Below are positions 51,896 through 64,000 of a DNA stretch of 64,000 bases, one piece after another. Position numbers and translations under genes: made by a program. This DNA is from Gymnogyps californianus (lineage: Eukaryota > Chordata > Aves > Accipitriformes > Cathartidae): NCBI RefSeq assembly GCF_018139145.2, contig NC_059479.1:6200001-6264000 (forward strand). The letters are read 5' to 3'. The notes beneath the pieces were generated by a model, which saw nothing but the letters and a program-made list of their open reading frames with translations, was not told the origin of the DNA and searched no databases. Positions within the stretch are counted from its first letter, which is position 1. Every line of letters starts with the position of its first letter.

Positions 51896-54800
51896 AAATA
51901 ACCTGTATTCTTGGCAGGAGTCATGAATTCCTATCTGATGGCAGAAACTCTATATTCTGTAGCACAGGTATAGGGGTTCTCTTTGAAGAGCAACCCATTG
52001 TGAGGCTTCACTTCACAGGCTGGGACTATTGTACATTTTGCTCAGTAGACAATGTAGTATGTTGCTTTTTGCTTCTTATTTGAACAGACAGGGAAGAAAG
52101 CAAAGTGTTTGATTACTGTCCAGCAGACTGTTTTCTATTTCTGCCTCCCAATCACAAATATCCTGTGGATCTGGCTTCAACTAATATATAAATGCAAGAG
52201 TCTAGAAATACTTCTTAAAATTTTACAACATGAGTTAAGCATAACATGTTCTAAAAAGGATCTGATTTCTAAGAGAGAAACTAAGACTAGGTGAAAAGAA
52301 TGGATAGAGTGCCACAGAAATGGCTCAGAAATGATACAGAACCAATGTACCATGCAAGAAAGGAAACTGAAAAATGGGTAAAAATCCATAACAGAGTGTC
52401 TGAACAGTTGGGGAAAAGAGAATCTCCAAACTTCCTAGGTTAGATGGTGGAGGAAAAGTGTAGGGGATGCTGACTTCAGAGATCACAGTAAGAAACATTA
52501 CTGTATATAGTCTTTTAAGCTGGCAGATAAGTAATTTTTAAGCTTACAATGCTTGAATGTATTGTTAAATTACAAAAACAAAGAACAAACTTCTGCTGAG
52601 CAACAGGGAGGGTGATTTTTTCCTTTTTTTCCATCCTTTTTAAAAAACCTGTTCAACTACTATCAACATTGCAGACAGAATACCTTCCTCAGAATTGAAC
52701 AGCAATGAGGGGTTGAAATTTGATAAAATGGGATTTTGTTTGCTGACTCTGTTCCGTGTCTCAGGTACACTGAACACAGTACAAGTTAGGCAGTGCATCA
52801 CTCTGTTTTTCTCAGAGATAAGTTAACCTAGCAGACCCTGAAAATCAGCATCAACATCTCAGCAACAGAATGACAATACTAGAAATGGTGTTATAAAAAG
52901 GTAACTTTACTAATTTTATTGGTAGAAATAATAAAAGAAGAACTAAAAAATTTTGAGTATGCAACTGGTGGCCAGTGAGGTTGAATGTAAAAAAGTGCTC
53001 ATGAAATTATGGCGAGCTATTTGTAAAATGTATTTGAGCTAAACAGAGAAGATTTTTCAAAAAACGCCAAGCAGCATGTAACTCCCTGAAAACTGTTTTT
53101 GTAGACTTATTGGTGTGTGGACAAATGCAGTGCAGGGAAAGAAAACACTGCTGCAATTAGCAATGAAGTGTAAATTTGAGATTACTAAATGACTAATTAC
53201 AAAAAAGAGAGACTTCTTTTTTAAATCTTCAAGTGGCTAAGTAAATGTTGCATTTCCGCTTCTCAATATATTACTTACTACCCATATCAGTGCTTTTGCC
53301 ATATGAAAATTGTATTGCTGATAAAATCCAATGCTGTGTAATGTGTATATATACACAAATCTTTACACGGGGTGCTTCTTCCTTAAACAAAGGCAACAGG
53401 AGTGTCTCCCTACAAAGATGGGTTGAACAAATAACATGGAATTTGGGACAAACACATTTCATTAAATTGATTTGAAAAGACTGTGCTTTGCTATCTGCAC
53501 AGGGTACCCTGGTGAATTTCCCTCCTGATGCAGAAAGGATAACTGTATTTGCAACGTGGAAAAGATACATCCATATTAGGAACTGCTCTTTGTATTTGGA
53601 ACTTTTTTTATTTAATTCCCACGAGCACTGATAAGAGTTGGTCTCAGAAACCTCTGAGCACTGAGTGTAGAATGATCTAGTGATGTGTAAAAATGCATTG
53701 ATTTACACTATATAACAAACTCCATTCAGAGAGGTTGAGATTTTGATATTTTTAGTTAAAAAATGTCAGAGTGATTTCAAGTACATCAAGGATGTATTCC
53801 ATAAATTCTGTAACTCGGGGGGTTTTTTTAACATTTTTATAGGTCTTAAAGGCTCAAGTCTCTTCAATTTTGAAGATCACTTTTTATAACGATATGGTCT
53901 ACTTAGATACAATTTTTCATAAAAGACTACAGAATCCTTTCTGCCACCTTCCTACTGAATTTACTTTAAATGCAAAAAATACAGGGGGTCTTCAATTTGG
54001 TCTGTCGGATCAACAGCAGGAGACCAATACTATGATGGAAACATTTTAAAAATGATAAATAGCTCCAGCCACTACAAGACTGAAAATAAATAGTCACCCC
54101 TGGTGAACAAAATTATTTGAAGTGTGGTCCTCCATGATTAGTAGAGATCATCTCCCATCGTGCTATAAATCTTTCAAAACGGATTGCCACCACTATTCCT
54201 GTTCAGAAGCTATTATCCCTGTCACATTATATGATACTTAAAAAGGGTACATACAGTACAGAATATCAAACAGCAACCTGCAAATACTGACCAAAAATCA
54301 GAGAACGGAAATGATTAATTATTATGCAAGAGTAATACAGTGGGTTTGAAAATGAGCCAAGGATAATCATGTACTTTTCAAAAAGCAAGGCAAACATTAA
54401 AAAAAAAAACCCTGAAACAGAAATAGTCTTTGACACACATAAAATCTTAGCAACTGTATCTAGATACTATATTGGTAAATGGAGGGAAAAAAAAGCGCTA
54501 TTGCTTCTAAAGTCATTGCAGCTTCCCTGCAAATCCTCATGGAAGAGGAATTCAGCAGTTTCAACAAGACTTGAACCTATTAATTCTATTTTAGACCATG
54601 TCCTCAAAGGACTCAAGTTTTTCTAAACAAGAACTCAGAGTGCTCATCTAGACTCAAACACTACTGTCCACAACATTGTCTCGAAAATAAAATGACTTCA
54701 TCAGCAAAGACAGAAAGACAATATTGAAAGCCAAATAAAAAATCTCTCAAATTAATTGGGCCAAAACCACCACTGGCAGAATAAAGTTTCTTTCATAGAA

Positions 54801-54999
54801 GAAAGTCTCCTTCCCTAGTGTATTGGGTTTGCGTGGCAAGGTTTTGGTAGCAGGGGGGGCTACAGGGGTGGCTTCTGTGAGAAGCTGCTAGAACCTTCCC
54901 CCATGTCCGATAGAGCCGATGCCAGCCGGCTCCAAGATGGACCCGCCGCTGGCCAAGGCCGAGCCCATCAGCGACGGTGGTAGTGCCTCTGGGATAACA

Positions 55000-55008
55000 G
55001 ATTTAAGA
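55000..55008 (+). promoter_or_regulatory. TATA-like box of the solo LTR
   Basis: GATTTAAGAAGG around 55000 lies about 180 bp into the LTR, upstream of the GC-rich tandem array and ~720 bp before the AATAAA. That is where a U3 core promoter could sit. It matches TATA only loosely; the call relies on its place in the LTR. Confidence 0.3.
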
Positions 55009-55137
55009 AGGGGGGAAAAAAACCCTGCAGCCAGAGAGAGGAGTGAGAATATGTGAGAGAAAGAACTCCGCAGGCACCAAGGTCAGTGGAGAAGGAGGGG
55101 GAGGAGGTGCTCCAGGCACCCCAGCAGAGATTCCCCT

Positions 55138-55500
55138 GCAGCCCGTGGGGAAGACCATGGTGAGGCAGGCTGTCCCCCTGCAGCCCATGGACGTCCACGG
55201 GGGAGCAGATCTCCACCCGCAGCCCGTGGAGGACCCCACGCCGGAGCAGGGGGATGTGCCCGAAGGAGGCTGTGACCCCGTGGGAAGCCCGCGCTGGAGC
55301 AGGCTCCTGGCAGGAGCTGTGGCCCCGTGGAGAGAGGAGCCCAGGCTGGAGCAGGTTTGCTGGCAGGGCTTGTGACCCCGCGGGGGACCCACGCTGGAGC
55401 AGTCTGTTCCTGAAGGACTGCACCCCGTGGAAGGGACCCATGCTGGAGCAGTTCGTGAAGAACTGTCTCCCGTGGGAGGGACCCCACGCTGGAGCAGGGG
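55138..55500 (+). repeat. Tandem repeat inside the solo LTR, period ~46-53 bp
   Basis: The word GCTGGAGCAG recurs at 55293, 55345, 55393, 55442 and 55488, with a variant GCCGGAGCAG at 55240, so the spacing is 46-53 bp. Each unit also carries a CCCCGTGG-type word, and a related word GCAGCCCGTGG recurs in the 5' part (about 55139 and 55219). Because the array is GC-rich and poor in stops it produces long open frames on both strands (up to 200 codons on the minus strand, 54968-55570). These have a biased Pro/Gly/Ser/Trp composition and are not genes. Confidence 0.85.
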
Positions 55501-55717
55501 AAGAGTGTGAGGAGTCCTCCCCCTGAGGAGGAAGGAGCAGCAGAAACAACGTGTGATGAACTGACCGCAACCCCCATTCCCCGTCCCCCTGTGCTGCTCA
55601 GGGGGAGGAGGTAGAGAATTTGGGAGTAAAGTTAAGCCTGGGAAGAAGGGAGGGTTGGAGGAAGGTGTTTTAAGATTTAGTTTTTGTTTCTCATTACTCT
55701 ATTCTGATTTGATTGGT

Positions 55718-55723
55718 AATAAA
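55718..55723 (+). terminator. LTR polyadenylation signal AATAAA
   Basis: AATAAA is followed within a few bases by TTAATTTTTTTTT, a U-rich downstream element, inside the solo LTR and in its orientation. In a complete provirus this would mark the R/U5 region. Whether it is used today cannot be told from sequence. Confidence 0.6.
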
Positions 55724-57632
55724 TTAATTTTTTTTTCCCCAAGTCGAGTCTGTTTTGCCCGTGATGGTAATTGCTGAGTGATCTCTCCCTGTCCTTATCT
55801 CAACCCACGAGCTTTTCATTACATTTTCTCTCCCCTGTCCAGCTGAGGAGGGGAGTGATAGAGCGGCTTGGGTGGGCAGCTGGCGTCCAGCCAGGGTCAA
55901 CCCACCACACCTGAGTTTTCCTCTTCAATTATTTATACAAACATCTGACATCTCCAGATTTTGACAGGAAATTTCGTAAGAAATGGCCATTGTTGAAATA
56001 CCAAAAAGTATATCGAAAAATACTTCAAAAGTGTAATACCTTTTGTATGAAAATCCAAATGATCTTTGAAATATTAGAGAAACACATAAACATATCGTGT
56101 GTCTCATAAACCTGAGAAACATTCTCAGGTAATATCCCATTAAGCTGCTTATTCTATGAAAGAACTTTATGTATCCATAAAAATCCTGTAACATTAAGAA
56201 TTTTGAACGTACATTGCTTTAGTTCATGATGTCAATGGAAGATGGCAGGCTCCTTTCTCAGGACTTACGTATTCTGCACAAGGATGTAGCCAAAACATTT
56301 CTAACTTTTGTATTTGGTTGCTTTGGTTTCTTTTAAACAGGAGTGTCATCCCTTTTGTTCTTTAGCACATGATTAATCTAGGTTTACTCTAGTCTATTCT
56401 GGATTACAGACATAATGACTTCAGGACTGCAAAAGAGCTGATGACATTTTCTAGTCAGGTACACTTATGCAAATAAAAACATCAAGCATTTTAGAACTTA
56501 AAGTTGTAACTCAGTACTAAGCAAAGCTAAGTAAAGCAACATGAGTAGTCACAACTTTGTTGACACATTTGGAGTCCCTGCACAAACCCCATTACTATTG
56601 CAGTGTTCCCCCTCCACAAGCACAGCAGCAGTAGAGCTTGTGGGAAACACTGCATTTCCCACTGTACAGTTTGCAAAGCGATAAATTCATAGTGACTGTG
56701 ATGGCATCATTTAGAGTTCAAAGGGTTAACTTTGTCCATGTTGATTTTTCTTACTTTAAATTCAGTTTCCAGTCTACAGACAAATGCAAACACTGCCTTG
56801 GAAGTTTGTCAACATTTTACAGTAACTGTATAAGCAACCGTGTGATATCTCAGAAATCCTAGGCTTTCCCTCTATATAAGTACCTTCTACTCAACAGCGA
56901 ATCGACATATCTAAGTATTCTTTAAATACCTGCCCACTTCTTCAGCAAGGCTGTTATTCTGTTTGCATCTGTACAGTGTATTTCTTAATTTATAAATGTG
57001 AAAATGTCACAAGCTCAAACTTTGCTTGAAAAGAAAGCTCAGAGACCAAGCAATCACTATCACAATCATACCATGCCCTTCTTATTACTACACCTTTGTA
57101 GTTTTAATGGTGGACAAAAGACTTTCCTACAATGTTTTTAAATTGCTCACTTACTTAGAGAAATAAATAAATATACTGGCAAAATAATAGAAAACTATCA
57201 AACCATCAGAGACCATTAGTTTCACATTATATGCAGGACTCTTCCTACAGCTCTCGAGTCCTGTGAGGTATTAAATTCCAAACTAGGATTTGACAGCAAA
57301 GATTTGCTATTACAACCTGCAATTTTATAGCAAGCAAACAGTTTAATTGACCAATAAAAGTAATGCTTAAAAGCTACTTTTAAGAATCTCCCTTCCAAAA
57401 CAACTAATTGGACTACTGAAGAGAAAAACAATTCCCTCCAGACTCCCCACCACCGCCACACGCACATGCATAATTCTTACCATTATAGCCCCTCCTATTA
57501 ATCCTAACATTATATTTAGCATTTTCACCTGAACAGCCAAGGTGAGGTACAAATTGCAAGATCGTCTGGCTTTTTTCCTACAAAAGCTTACAAAACCAGG
57601 AATCCAGAAGCCTGATTGCGTAGAGCACTCAC

Positions 57633-57836
57633 CACAGTCAGGTTCTATCCTAGAAATCCTCTCAGCCACTCTTGGAAATCTGAATTACAACGTAGCTTCA
57701 TTATCTGAGATATGATTGCTCTGTGATCTATCCCAAACAGCTCATCTTGATAATTTCTATATTCCCACAGTCGATTCTCTTTGGTTATACTGCTTCTTTG
57801 TCCCGGTTCCTGACAAACATAACAAAACTGCATGAA
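57633..57836 (-). other. Possible exon, minus strand
   Basis: The minus-strand acceptor CTGATTCTGTTTCCAG is followed by an open frame of ~62 codons (MQFCYVCQEPGQRSSITKEN, then DELFGIDHRAIISQIMKLRC). It meets a TAG shortly before the donor GTG|GTGAGT at 57632. If real it would be a 3' coding exon or the stop would be in a non-coding transcript. The peptide looks coding-like in composition but matches nothing I know. Confidence 0.2.
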
Positions 57837-58738
57837 CTGGAAACAGAATCAGTATTTTTGCATAAATACACGCTCTAGATATCTATCAAATTCTTTTCAA
57901 CCAGACTGTGAAAAGCCAAAACCAATGATTAATTTGAGTATCATATACAAACACTCAGAACTCAGGAACAGTCTGCTGTCTTCCTGACAGGATAAAATCA
58001 TACGCATTTAATTATATTGCAAATAGGAAAAAAAGAACTGATCTTTTTGTAATGGATGCCTTCCCAAAATTTTGTGTTGGATTTCAGTAGAATAAGTATT
58101 TGAAAATCTTCAGGTATTTGTTATCTTGTAATGAAGAGACTTTCTTCCTCTATTCAGACAGTATGAAAACTGAACTGTTAACACCTGTAAAGTGAACGCC
58201 CATTTTTTTTTATACGTGTCTAATCCACTAGTCTGGATTGCATTCATATGAAAAAAAGATTTTACAAGACAAAAGTATGTTAGAGAAAACTACACTGCTT
58301 TCCTGACTTTCAAGGGAAACTGGCCATGTATGAAGAAAATACTGATGTATTTATCACAGGCTGAATCACATTCAACTCAAATATGCATTTATCATTAAAA
58401 AGAACACATAGAAGTTTACAAACAGGAAATAATATATTCTGTTTTTTATTCCCATCATCTTTAACATGTTTAATATAATCATTTTCCTGATTATTTGGGT
58501 CATTTAAACAGCAAAGCTTGCTTATAAATTCTACAGTATAAACAAGATTCACAGCAGAAGTTGATATTGAACATGAAAGACATGTAAGAAATGTAGTAGT
58601 GGAAAATACAACATGCTTCAATGACACCATCAGGAACCGAATTTGAATTTTTGTCAAGTAACATCATTATACTCTTTTCATCAGGAGCCTCTTCAGGTCA
58701 CTTTTTAAAAACTTTTTTTATTTTATTTTATGCACCTT

Positions 58739-58762
58739 TATATATATATATATATATATATA
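58739..58762. repeat. (TA)12 microsatellite
   Basis: Twelve uninterrupted TA units, the longest dinucleotide run in the window and likely polymorphic in length. Confidence 0.95.
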
Positions 58763-60357
58763 TGTTAGATTTCACAGAAAAAGCTAGCACATATTTTTAT
58801 ACATTTTTTAATGTATTTTAATTTTTCAGTTGTTTTATTGTTCCTCCATTTATAATTTATTCTGCAAAAGAACCGAGACAGAAATGCTACTGCCCATAAC
58901 TGCTTATTCACACTGCCTCAAATCCCTGTCAGATGTTAGCTCTGCTCAGTGCTACCACTTTAACTGTTCACCTATGGGTGCCCTTACCTTTGCCAATTCA
59001 ATGACTCAGCTTTCAAAGGTGTGGGGGAGGGAAATCAGCAACTGAGCCTTACTTGCAGACGGTAACCACTGACTTGATGTCTCCCATCAATACAACTGGT
59101 CATACCATGTTGCTCTCCGCCTCTCTTAGATCCATATTTCCAATCTGCTATTTGCTTTGCCCATTTAGACTGAAGACAATCAGGAAAATAATGTGTTTGT
59201 TTCCATGTATTTGGAAAGTAGTTGGCACAACACTGGAATTACAATCCTGAACCCACTGTTCCTTTTGTTCCTTACCTGGGTAATTGGTTGGACATCATTT
59301 AAAAAACAGTTTTAATATGCATCGTAAATCTATCTGCTATAATGTCATTGTTTAATATAGGTATAGCATTTTTTAACAATATAATGAAAATAAGAAATAT
59401 TTTTTGCTAATACATTCTTGGAGTATACTTTTTCACTATGGAAACAACATTCAGGTACACACTACTCCTGTAGCATGAACTTTCTTCCCAAGGAAAGCAG
59501 CGAGCATGCTGAGACACTCACAAACATCATGCCTTGACCTGCTGTGATTTTGGTCACATAACTATACAGATCAGGGATGAGGACAAACTGAATGACTGCT
59601 TCCTCCCACCTTGCACACTCAAATCTTCTTAAATGAGATGGAATTAAGACCCAGCCAAAGACACACTCAGATGTGAGAGCATAAAGAACTTGAACAGATC
59701 ACAAGTTAGATACAGCCCAAAGATAGATCCCAAAGGGACTCAGAAATGTAGTAAGCCTCAATTATTTTTATGTTCTCAAAACATAAAATTTATAAAATTA
59801 TAAATTTAAATATAAATATAAAATTTAAATGTATTTATAAAATATACTGTAACTGCCAGTTTAAATTCATGCGACAAAGTGAAGACATACACACAGTCAC
59901 CTTAACCAAGTTCCTTTAAATCTACAGCGTGGATGGTGCTGAATAGCACAACTCAAAAAACTGAAGACAATTTTAATTTTCATCCTACTTTAATATTTTT
60001 TTCACCAGTTCCTTTACCTTGAAACAAGAACTGAAAGACAGACTTATATCATGTCGTAGCAAAGTGGCACAGTGAAATTCCTCAACACCAATTGAACTTA
60101 ATCCTAATCCTAAACCTTAATACTGTACAGTAGATTATATTACTAATGTGTATATACATAGACGTAAAAATACTAGTATAGTATCTCAGCTCATAATTGT
60201 CATTGCCTTACCCATAGTGTCGTGAAGACTCAGTACTTTCGAAATAAAAGCATTCCACTAAGTTAGACCTTGATTAAAAAATTATTCTTGTGCTGTTCTA
60301 TAAATCAAAATATTTTGTACTATTGCTTGAAATAATATCTATGCCCAGCTAGTTTAT

Positions 60358-60376
60358 ACACATACACACACACATA
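60358..60376. repeat. Short (CA)n-like tract
   Basis: ACACATACACACACACATAA, an interrupted CA repeat of about seven units. Confidence 0.8.
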
Positions 60377-61612
60377 AAGTAAGTATTGATTAAAAAAACC
60401 CCACTCTCTATCTTCTGTTAGTGTCTATGCTTAAAATTAAAATATCATTTCTGGAAGCTCTGCTCACTAGAACTGGCAGATGCTCCATGGAAAATTGCCA
60501 TTAACGATTAACACATAATGAAGAATCAACCTGCTGGGGCACCTGGGATAAATTTAGTTTTTTCAATGCATTATTATTCCACTTGAGTGAGATAATAGAT
60601 TATAATTTTAGAGAAAGTGACATATGGAACGTTTATGAGACTTTGCAAAAATCATTTGAAACCCTTTACTTAAAACATTTATCACACACTCTTGGTAGGG
60701 GAGGGGAAGGACTTTGACAGTGCGATTTGGTGGGCCAATTTTCTTAACGGAAGACTGAAAGACTTTTATCTCAAAGAAACTTCAGCTATAAAGTCAAAAT
60801 TCAGTTTCTAGCTCATGCCTGGCAAAACTATTAGATTTCAGGAGCTACTCTTGTTCTTCAATTTCAGTCCATTCTCACATTGCTAGTTGAATCACCTGTT
60901 TCAGAATCTGTACCCAGATCCCTCTCCCAATCTCGTAACACAAAGGAGAGCATAAGTGCAGTTCTCGCGAACCCTGAAAACCCTGCAAAAGAGGCAGCCA
61001 CCAGCTGATGTCACGCAACTGAATGTTACAGAGAGTGAAGGGAACTGCCACCTCTGTCTCGGAGAGGCCCGTATCAGGAGGAACCTAAATTTGACTAGCT
61101 GACAATACGTGAAGATTTTTTAATATTAGAAGATACAAATTCTTCACACACAGTATCTTCGCATCCACGCCATCCCTGTAAAGAGCTTCTAATTTCCTAG
61201 CTGCTCTGCTTCAGCCACTCTCTCCTCCAGAGAATGAACCTCTTCTATTAGTGCCTGCACCACATACGCCCTCTGGGCAGATAATTACACATATTGCAAC
61301 AGACGGAGAATCCCCTTTTGCTGCTGGACATCTTCCAGCACCTTAAATGTGTTATTTTTTGAAAGGATATGCTAGTTTACTTTCTCCTTTAATTAAGTGG
61401 GTAAGATTATGTCCCTATTACTGTCCTCTACTCTTATTAACCTAGTTAGCAATAGGTGCGATCACCACACAAGTGTGTTTAAAAAAAAGATAAAGCAAGG
61501 TGATCCAAGGTCTCTGTATTTTCACCTGTGCTGATTCCTGACACAAACTCCTGTACACTTTGTGTCTGCTCTCCTTCGGGATTAGACTCAAAGCAACGTC
61601 CAATGTTGCCAT

Positions 61613-61658
61613 TATCCTACTTTTGAAGTATACAAGTAAGTATCCTACTTTTGAAGTA
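61613..61658. repeat. 18-bp direct duplication, 28-bp spacing
   Basis: TATCCTACTTTTGAAGTA occurs at 61613-61630 and again, identical, at 61641-61658, with TACAAGTAAG between. It is a recent-looking tandem duplication. Confidence 0.9.
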
Positions 61659-61758
61659 ACACAATTTTGTAAGTATTTATTTTTTAAAAGAGCTTTCTCC
61701 TTCCAATGCAAAGACTTCCTCCTGTAGTAGTCACATAATGCCTTATCGCTGACAGGTC

Positions 61759-61772
61759 ATATATATATATAT
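61759..61772. repeat. (AT)7 microsatellite
   Basis: Seven AT units, then GTATATATTA. Confidence 0.9.
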
Positions 61773-64000
61773 GTATATATTATTACCTTTAATGATGTGC
61801 AGTGATCAGTATAGACTTGTGTTCAGAGAGTGAGTCAGATGGTCTCCTGCAGGGGAACCTTTGTAGTATGGAGGGGCCCCGAGGCCAAACAGTCAGTATC
61901 CAGTGTCGTACCTTTGCTTTAGCTCCAGTCTGAACCACTGCCCATCTTGATTTCTGCTTCCAAAGTAGATGACTCCTCCTGTCTTGCTTCCTGCCTGGTC
62001 AATTCCAAATCCTAGTTCTTGCTCCTGTCTCCAGGTACAGCAGTCCAAATTCTTGCTCATGCTATCCTTAAATGAATAGATAGAACAGCTCAAGAAATAT
62101 CTCTAGAAAAAGCAAGCCTATAAAAGAATATTTCAACTGCATAACAGCCTTATTGCAAAATGGAGGGTATTTTAATATAATCCAACTTTTAGATGTTCTA
62201 GTACCTACTGCTTCTACCTAATGATCTGATCCTTTTGCACCACATTACCAGTTGCGAGGGTATGGCTAACGCTGTAACAAAGACCAAGAATGCCCTAATC
62301 AATTGGAGAGAGAAAGTACTGTTCCGAACACCAACTAGAATAATTTTGAAAAATATTGGAAAAAACTAAGCTATTAATTTTCAAGGGCACAGAACTTCAT
62401 ATACCAACTTTTGTAAATCTTTTCCTCATCCTTCCTCCTGCTTCAGAAAGAAGTTCTGACCAAGTCTTTGTTTGCTCTGAGATGAGGAAGTTGCGGCCAC
62501 GCAGTTATCTGCATAATGGTTCCAGGTACAACTAGTCTGACCTACTGCAATCTATTCAGAGTTTTTCCATTTTCAAATTTCTTACTTGTTACTTATAATG
62601 GGCGATTGAGCTATTCCAAATTTGGCTGTAGTACAAAAAAGCTTTCAGACATACTGGGAGAAAGACTTAAAAGGAAACTGTAAACCACACTTTTAATTCT
62701 TTGATTGCTAACCTATATTTTTAAACTTCAGTATTTATTTGTAAGAGGTACAGCAGTCTATATGATAATTTGGAAAAAACACACAGAGCACGGTAAAGCT
62801 TTGAAGGAAAAAAACCTTTGCTAATGAAATAACAACTGTGAGACTGAAAAGTACAAGCAGACAATGAAAGCTACATGAGTTCACTGCATGAGCAAGTGAA
62901 ATCCAAGCACAGAGGGTTATGTTCCTGGCTCTTACCTTTCTGGCTCTGTATCCTTATTCACCTTAAGGTGCAAATGCACATCTGCTGGGTATTTAGTTAC
63001 ATTACTAGGGCACTAAAAGACAGAAAAACAAGTTAAGTATTCTAAATACCTGATGGACTTACAGGCTTGAAAGTGACAGAAGTGGTGATAAAAAAAATTC
63101 TCTGGAAAATACTAAAATAAGGTATGATTAAATATGTATACACTTAGATCTAATTAAAAGGTGGATCTGGAAAAAAAATACAACAGCAACATTTCAGTTT
63201 AAGTCTAAATATACTTAATTGAAATCCTTAAAAGTATTTCAACGTGTATTTTTTTAATGAAAGGGAAGAAATGCTCCAACATACCTAATTTTTCTTAGTC
63301 CTCACGTAAAAAAAAGCCAAGAATAACCTGGAGATTTGCATGCAGGCCAGTAATGCCCCAGTTTGAGATATGCCTCCTTCCATTGCACTGAAGCAAAAAT
63401 GTCTATCTGTGATCCACTTAGGCATTCAGAAATTGGGGGGTTTTGAGTAAATAAATAGTATCATTTAAGCTAAAAGCAACTTTCCATATCAAAGAAGAAG
63501 AAAAAATGGAATCCCAGCCTACCAGACACATATTTGCACATCAAACTGTGGGCTCCTGTGTTTTGTGAATACTACTGCATTTCAAAAACTCTAACTTCAC
63601 ATTCTGAACAGCAGTGTGATCCTGATGTACACTCTGTGAATTAGTCTAGTCATTTGCTAGGACAGAAGTTGACACTTTGGAAAGATTATGCCAGAAGATT
63701 TGTGACAATGCCACTGAGGATCACCAGAGCTGGCTATTTCCCATACACAGGTAGGTTTTATATAAATATTAACTAAAGATGAATCTGTACAGAAACTAAG
63801 CTGGTGCTACAAGACTGGGGAGTGGTGCAGTCTACAGCTCCTTCAGCTAATCACATGAAATAAAACAGGCCAGTTAGAGCTGCTTCTTCCTCTGTTTTTT
63901 TAATGGAAAAGGGTAGGGGTTGTTTTGCTTTGCCTTTTAATAAAGCAGAGCTTTATAAAGAAAGAACGCTGACTGCTTTTCATATATCAGACCATGTAAG

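Larger units (their letters stand above)
46153..54818. other. Non-coding sequence, possible exon at 50411
   Basis: Unique sequence between the minus-strand CR1 and the solo LTR. At 46591-46660 a weak minus-strand acceptor and TAG|GTAAGT pair encloses a short segment that ends in a stop, so it is not called. Otherwise only simple repeats. Confidence 0.5.
54819..55909 (+). mobile_element. Solo LTR of an avian endogenous retrovirus (ERVL-like)
   Basis: A 1,091-bp long terminal repeat that starts TGTATTGGGTTTGCG and ends CAACCCACCACA, so it has the TG...CA ends of retroviral LTRs. I recognise the opening and the GCTCCAAGATGGACCCGCCG stretch as a family repeated in neoavian genomes; assignment to ERVL is from memory. 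Inside are a TATA-like ATTTAAG near 55001, a tandem-repeat block (55138-55500) and an AATAAA at 55718-55723 followed by a T-rich run, giving plus orientation. No internal gag/pol sequence or second LTR lies nearby, so it is a solo LTR left by recombination. The 5-bp flanks are CCTAG and CCTGA, an imperfect match, so the target duplication has decayed or the ends are slightly misplaced. Confidence 0.87.
55910..64000. other. Unique non-coding sequence downstream of the LTR
   Basis: Contains the possible exon at 57633, (TA)n/(AT)n tracts and the 61613 duplication. A minus-strand ATG frame near 61600 ends at CAG|GTGAAA but has a poor acceptor. A minus-strand frame at 61893-62093 is unrecognised. 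An AT-only stretch lies at 59785-59850. Confidence 0.5.

Noticed and set aside
54968..55570. 200-codon minus-strand open frame
   Set aside because: It lies wholly inside the solo LTR's GC-rich tandem repeat, is antisense to the LTR, has a repeat-driven Pro/Ser/Gly composition and overlaps equally open frames on the other strand.
1..64000. CRISPR arrays, operons, phage or plasmid systems
   Set aside because: No regularly spaced direct repeats, no dense coding and no prokaryotic signals; the CR1 and LTR repeats place the window in an avian nuclear genome.

Overview
The window looks like avian nuclear DNA, almost all of it intergenic or deep intronic. The host call rests on three recognisable interspersed repeats: two 3' ends of CR1 non-LTR retrotransposons with the bird-type ATTCTATG tail and a [10 protein letters not shown] reverse-transcriptase C-terminus, and one ~1.09 kb solo LTR of an endogenous retrovirus family that I recall as common in neoavian birds (probably ERVL-like). 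Base composition is AT-rich. There are no operons, no bacterial signals, no tRNA or rRNA genes that I can see, and no open reading frame matching a protein family I recognise apart from CR1 remnants.

Layout. 1-5.9 kb: unique AT-rich sequence with a few possible minus-strand exons (467-678, 1955-2159). 5.95-7.2 kb: very AT-rich block dense in TAAT/ATTA cores. 14.10-14.46 kb: small CpG-rich block ending exactly at a strong plus-strand 5' splice site. 19.77-20.03 kb: two perfect 11-bp-arm hairpins. 26.4-26.96 kb: possible old LTR (TATA-like box plus AATAAA). 31-51 kb: the best group of possible minus-strand exons (50411-50597, 42394-42454, 34977-35065, 34410-34478, 33516-33551, 31364-31480). 38875-39142: CR1 fragment, plus strand. 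45575-46152: CR1 fragment, minus strand. 54819-55909: solo LTR, plus strand, with an internal ~46-53 bp tandem repeat. 55.9-64 kb: unique sequence with (TA)n and (AT)n tracts and a 28-bp-spaced duplication.

No set of genes working together can be described. The most interesting possibility is one multi-exon minus-strand transcription unit: two exact CAG|GTAAGT donors occur on the minus strand, both bounding open frames with good acceptors, and a nearby exon could encode a signal peptide. I could not identify the product, the reading phases do not join cleanly, and a long non-coding RNA or chance is possible. RNA-seq or protein-to-genome alignment would decide.
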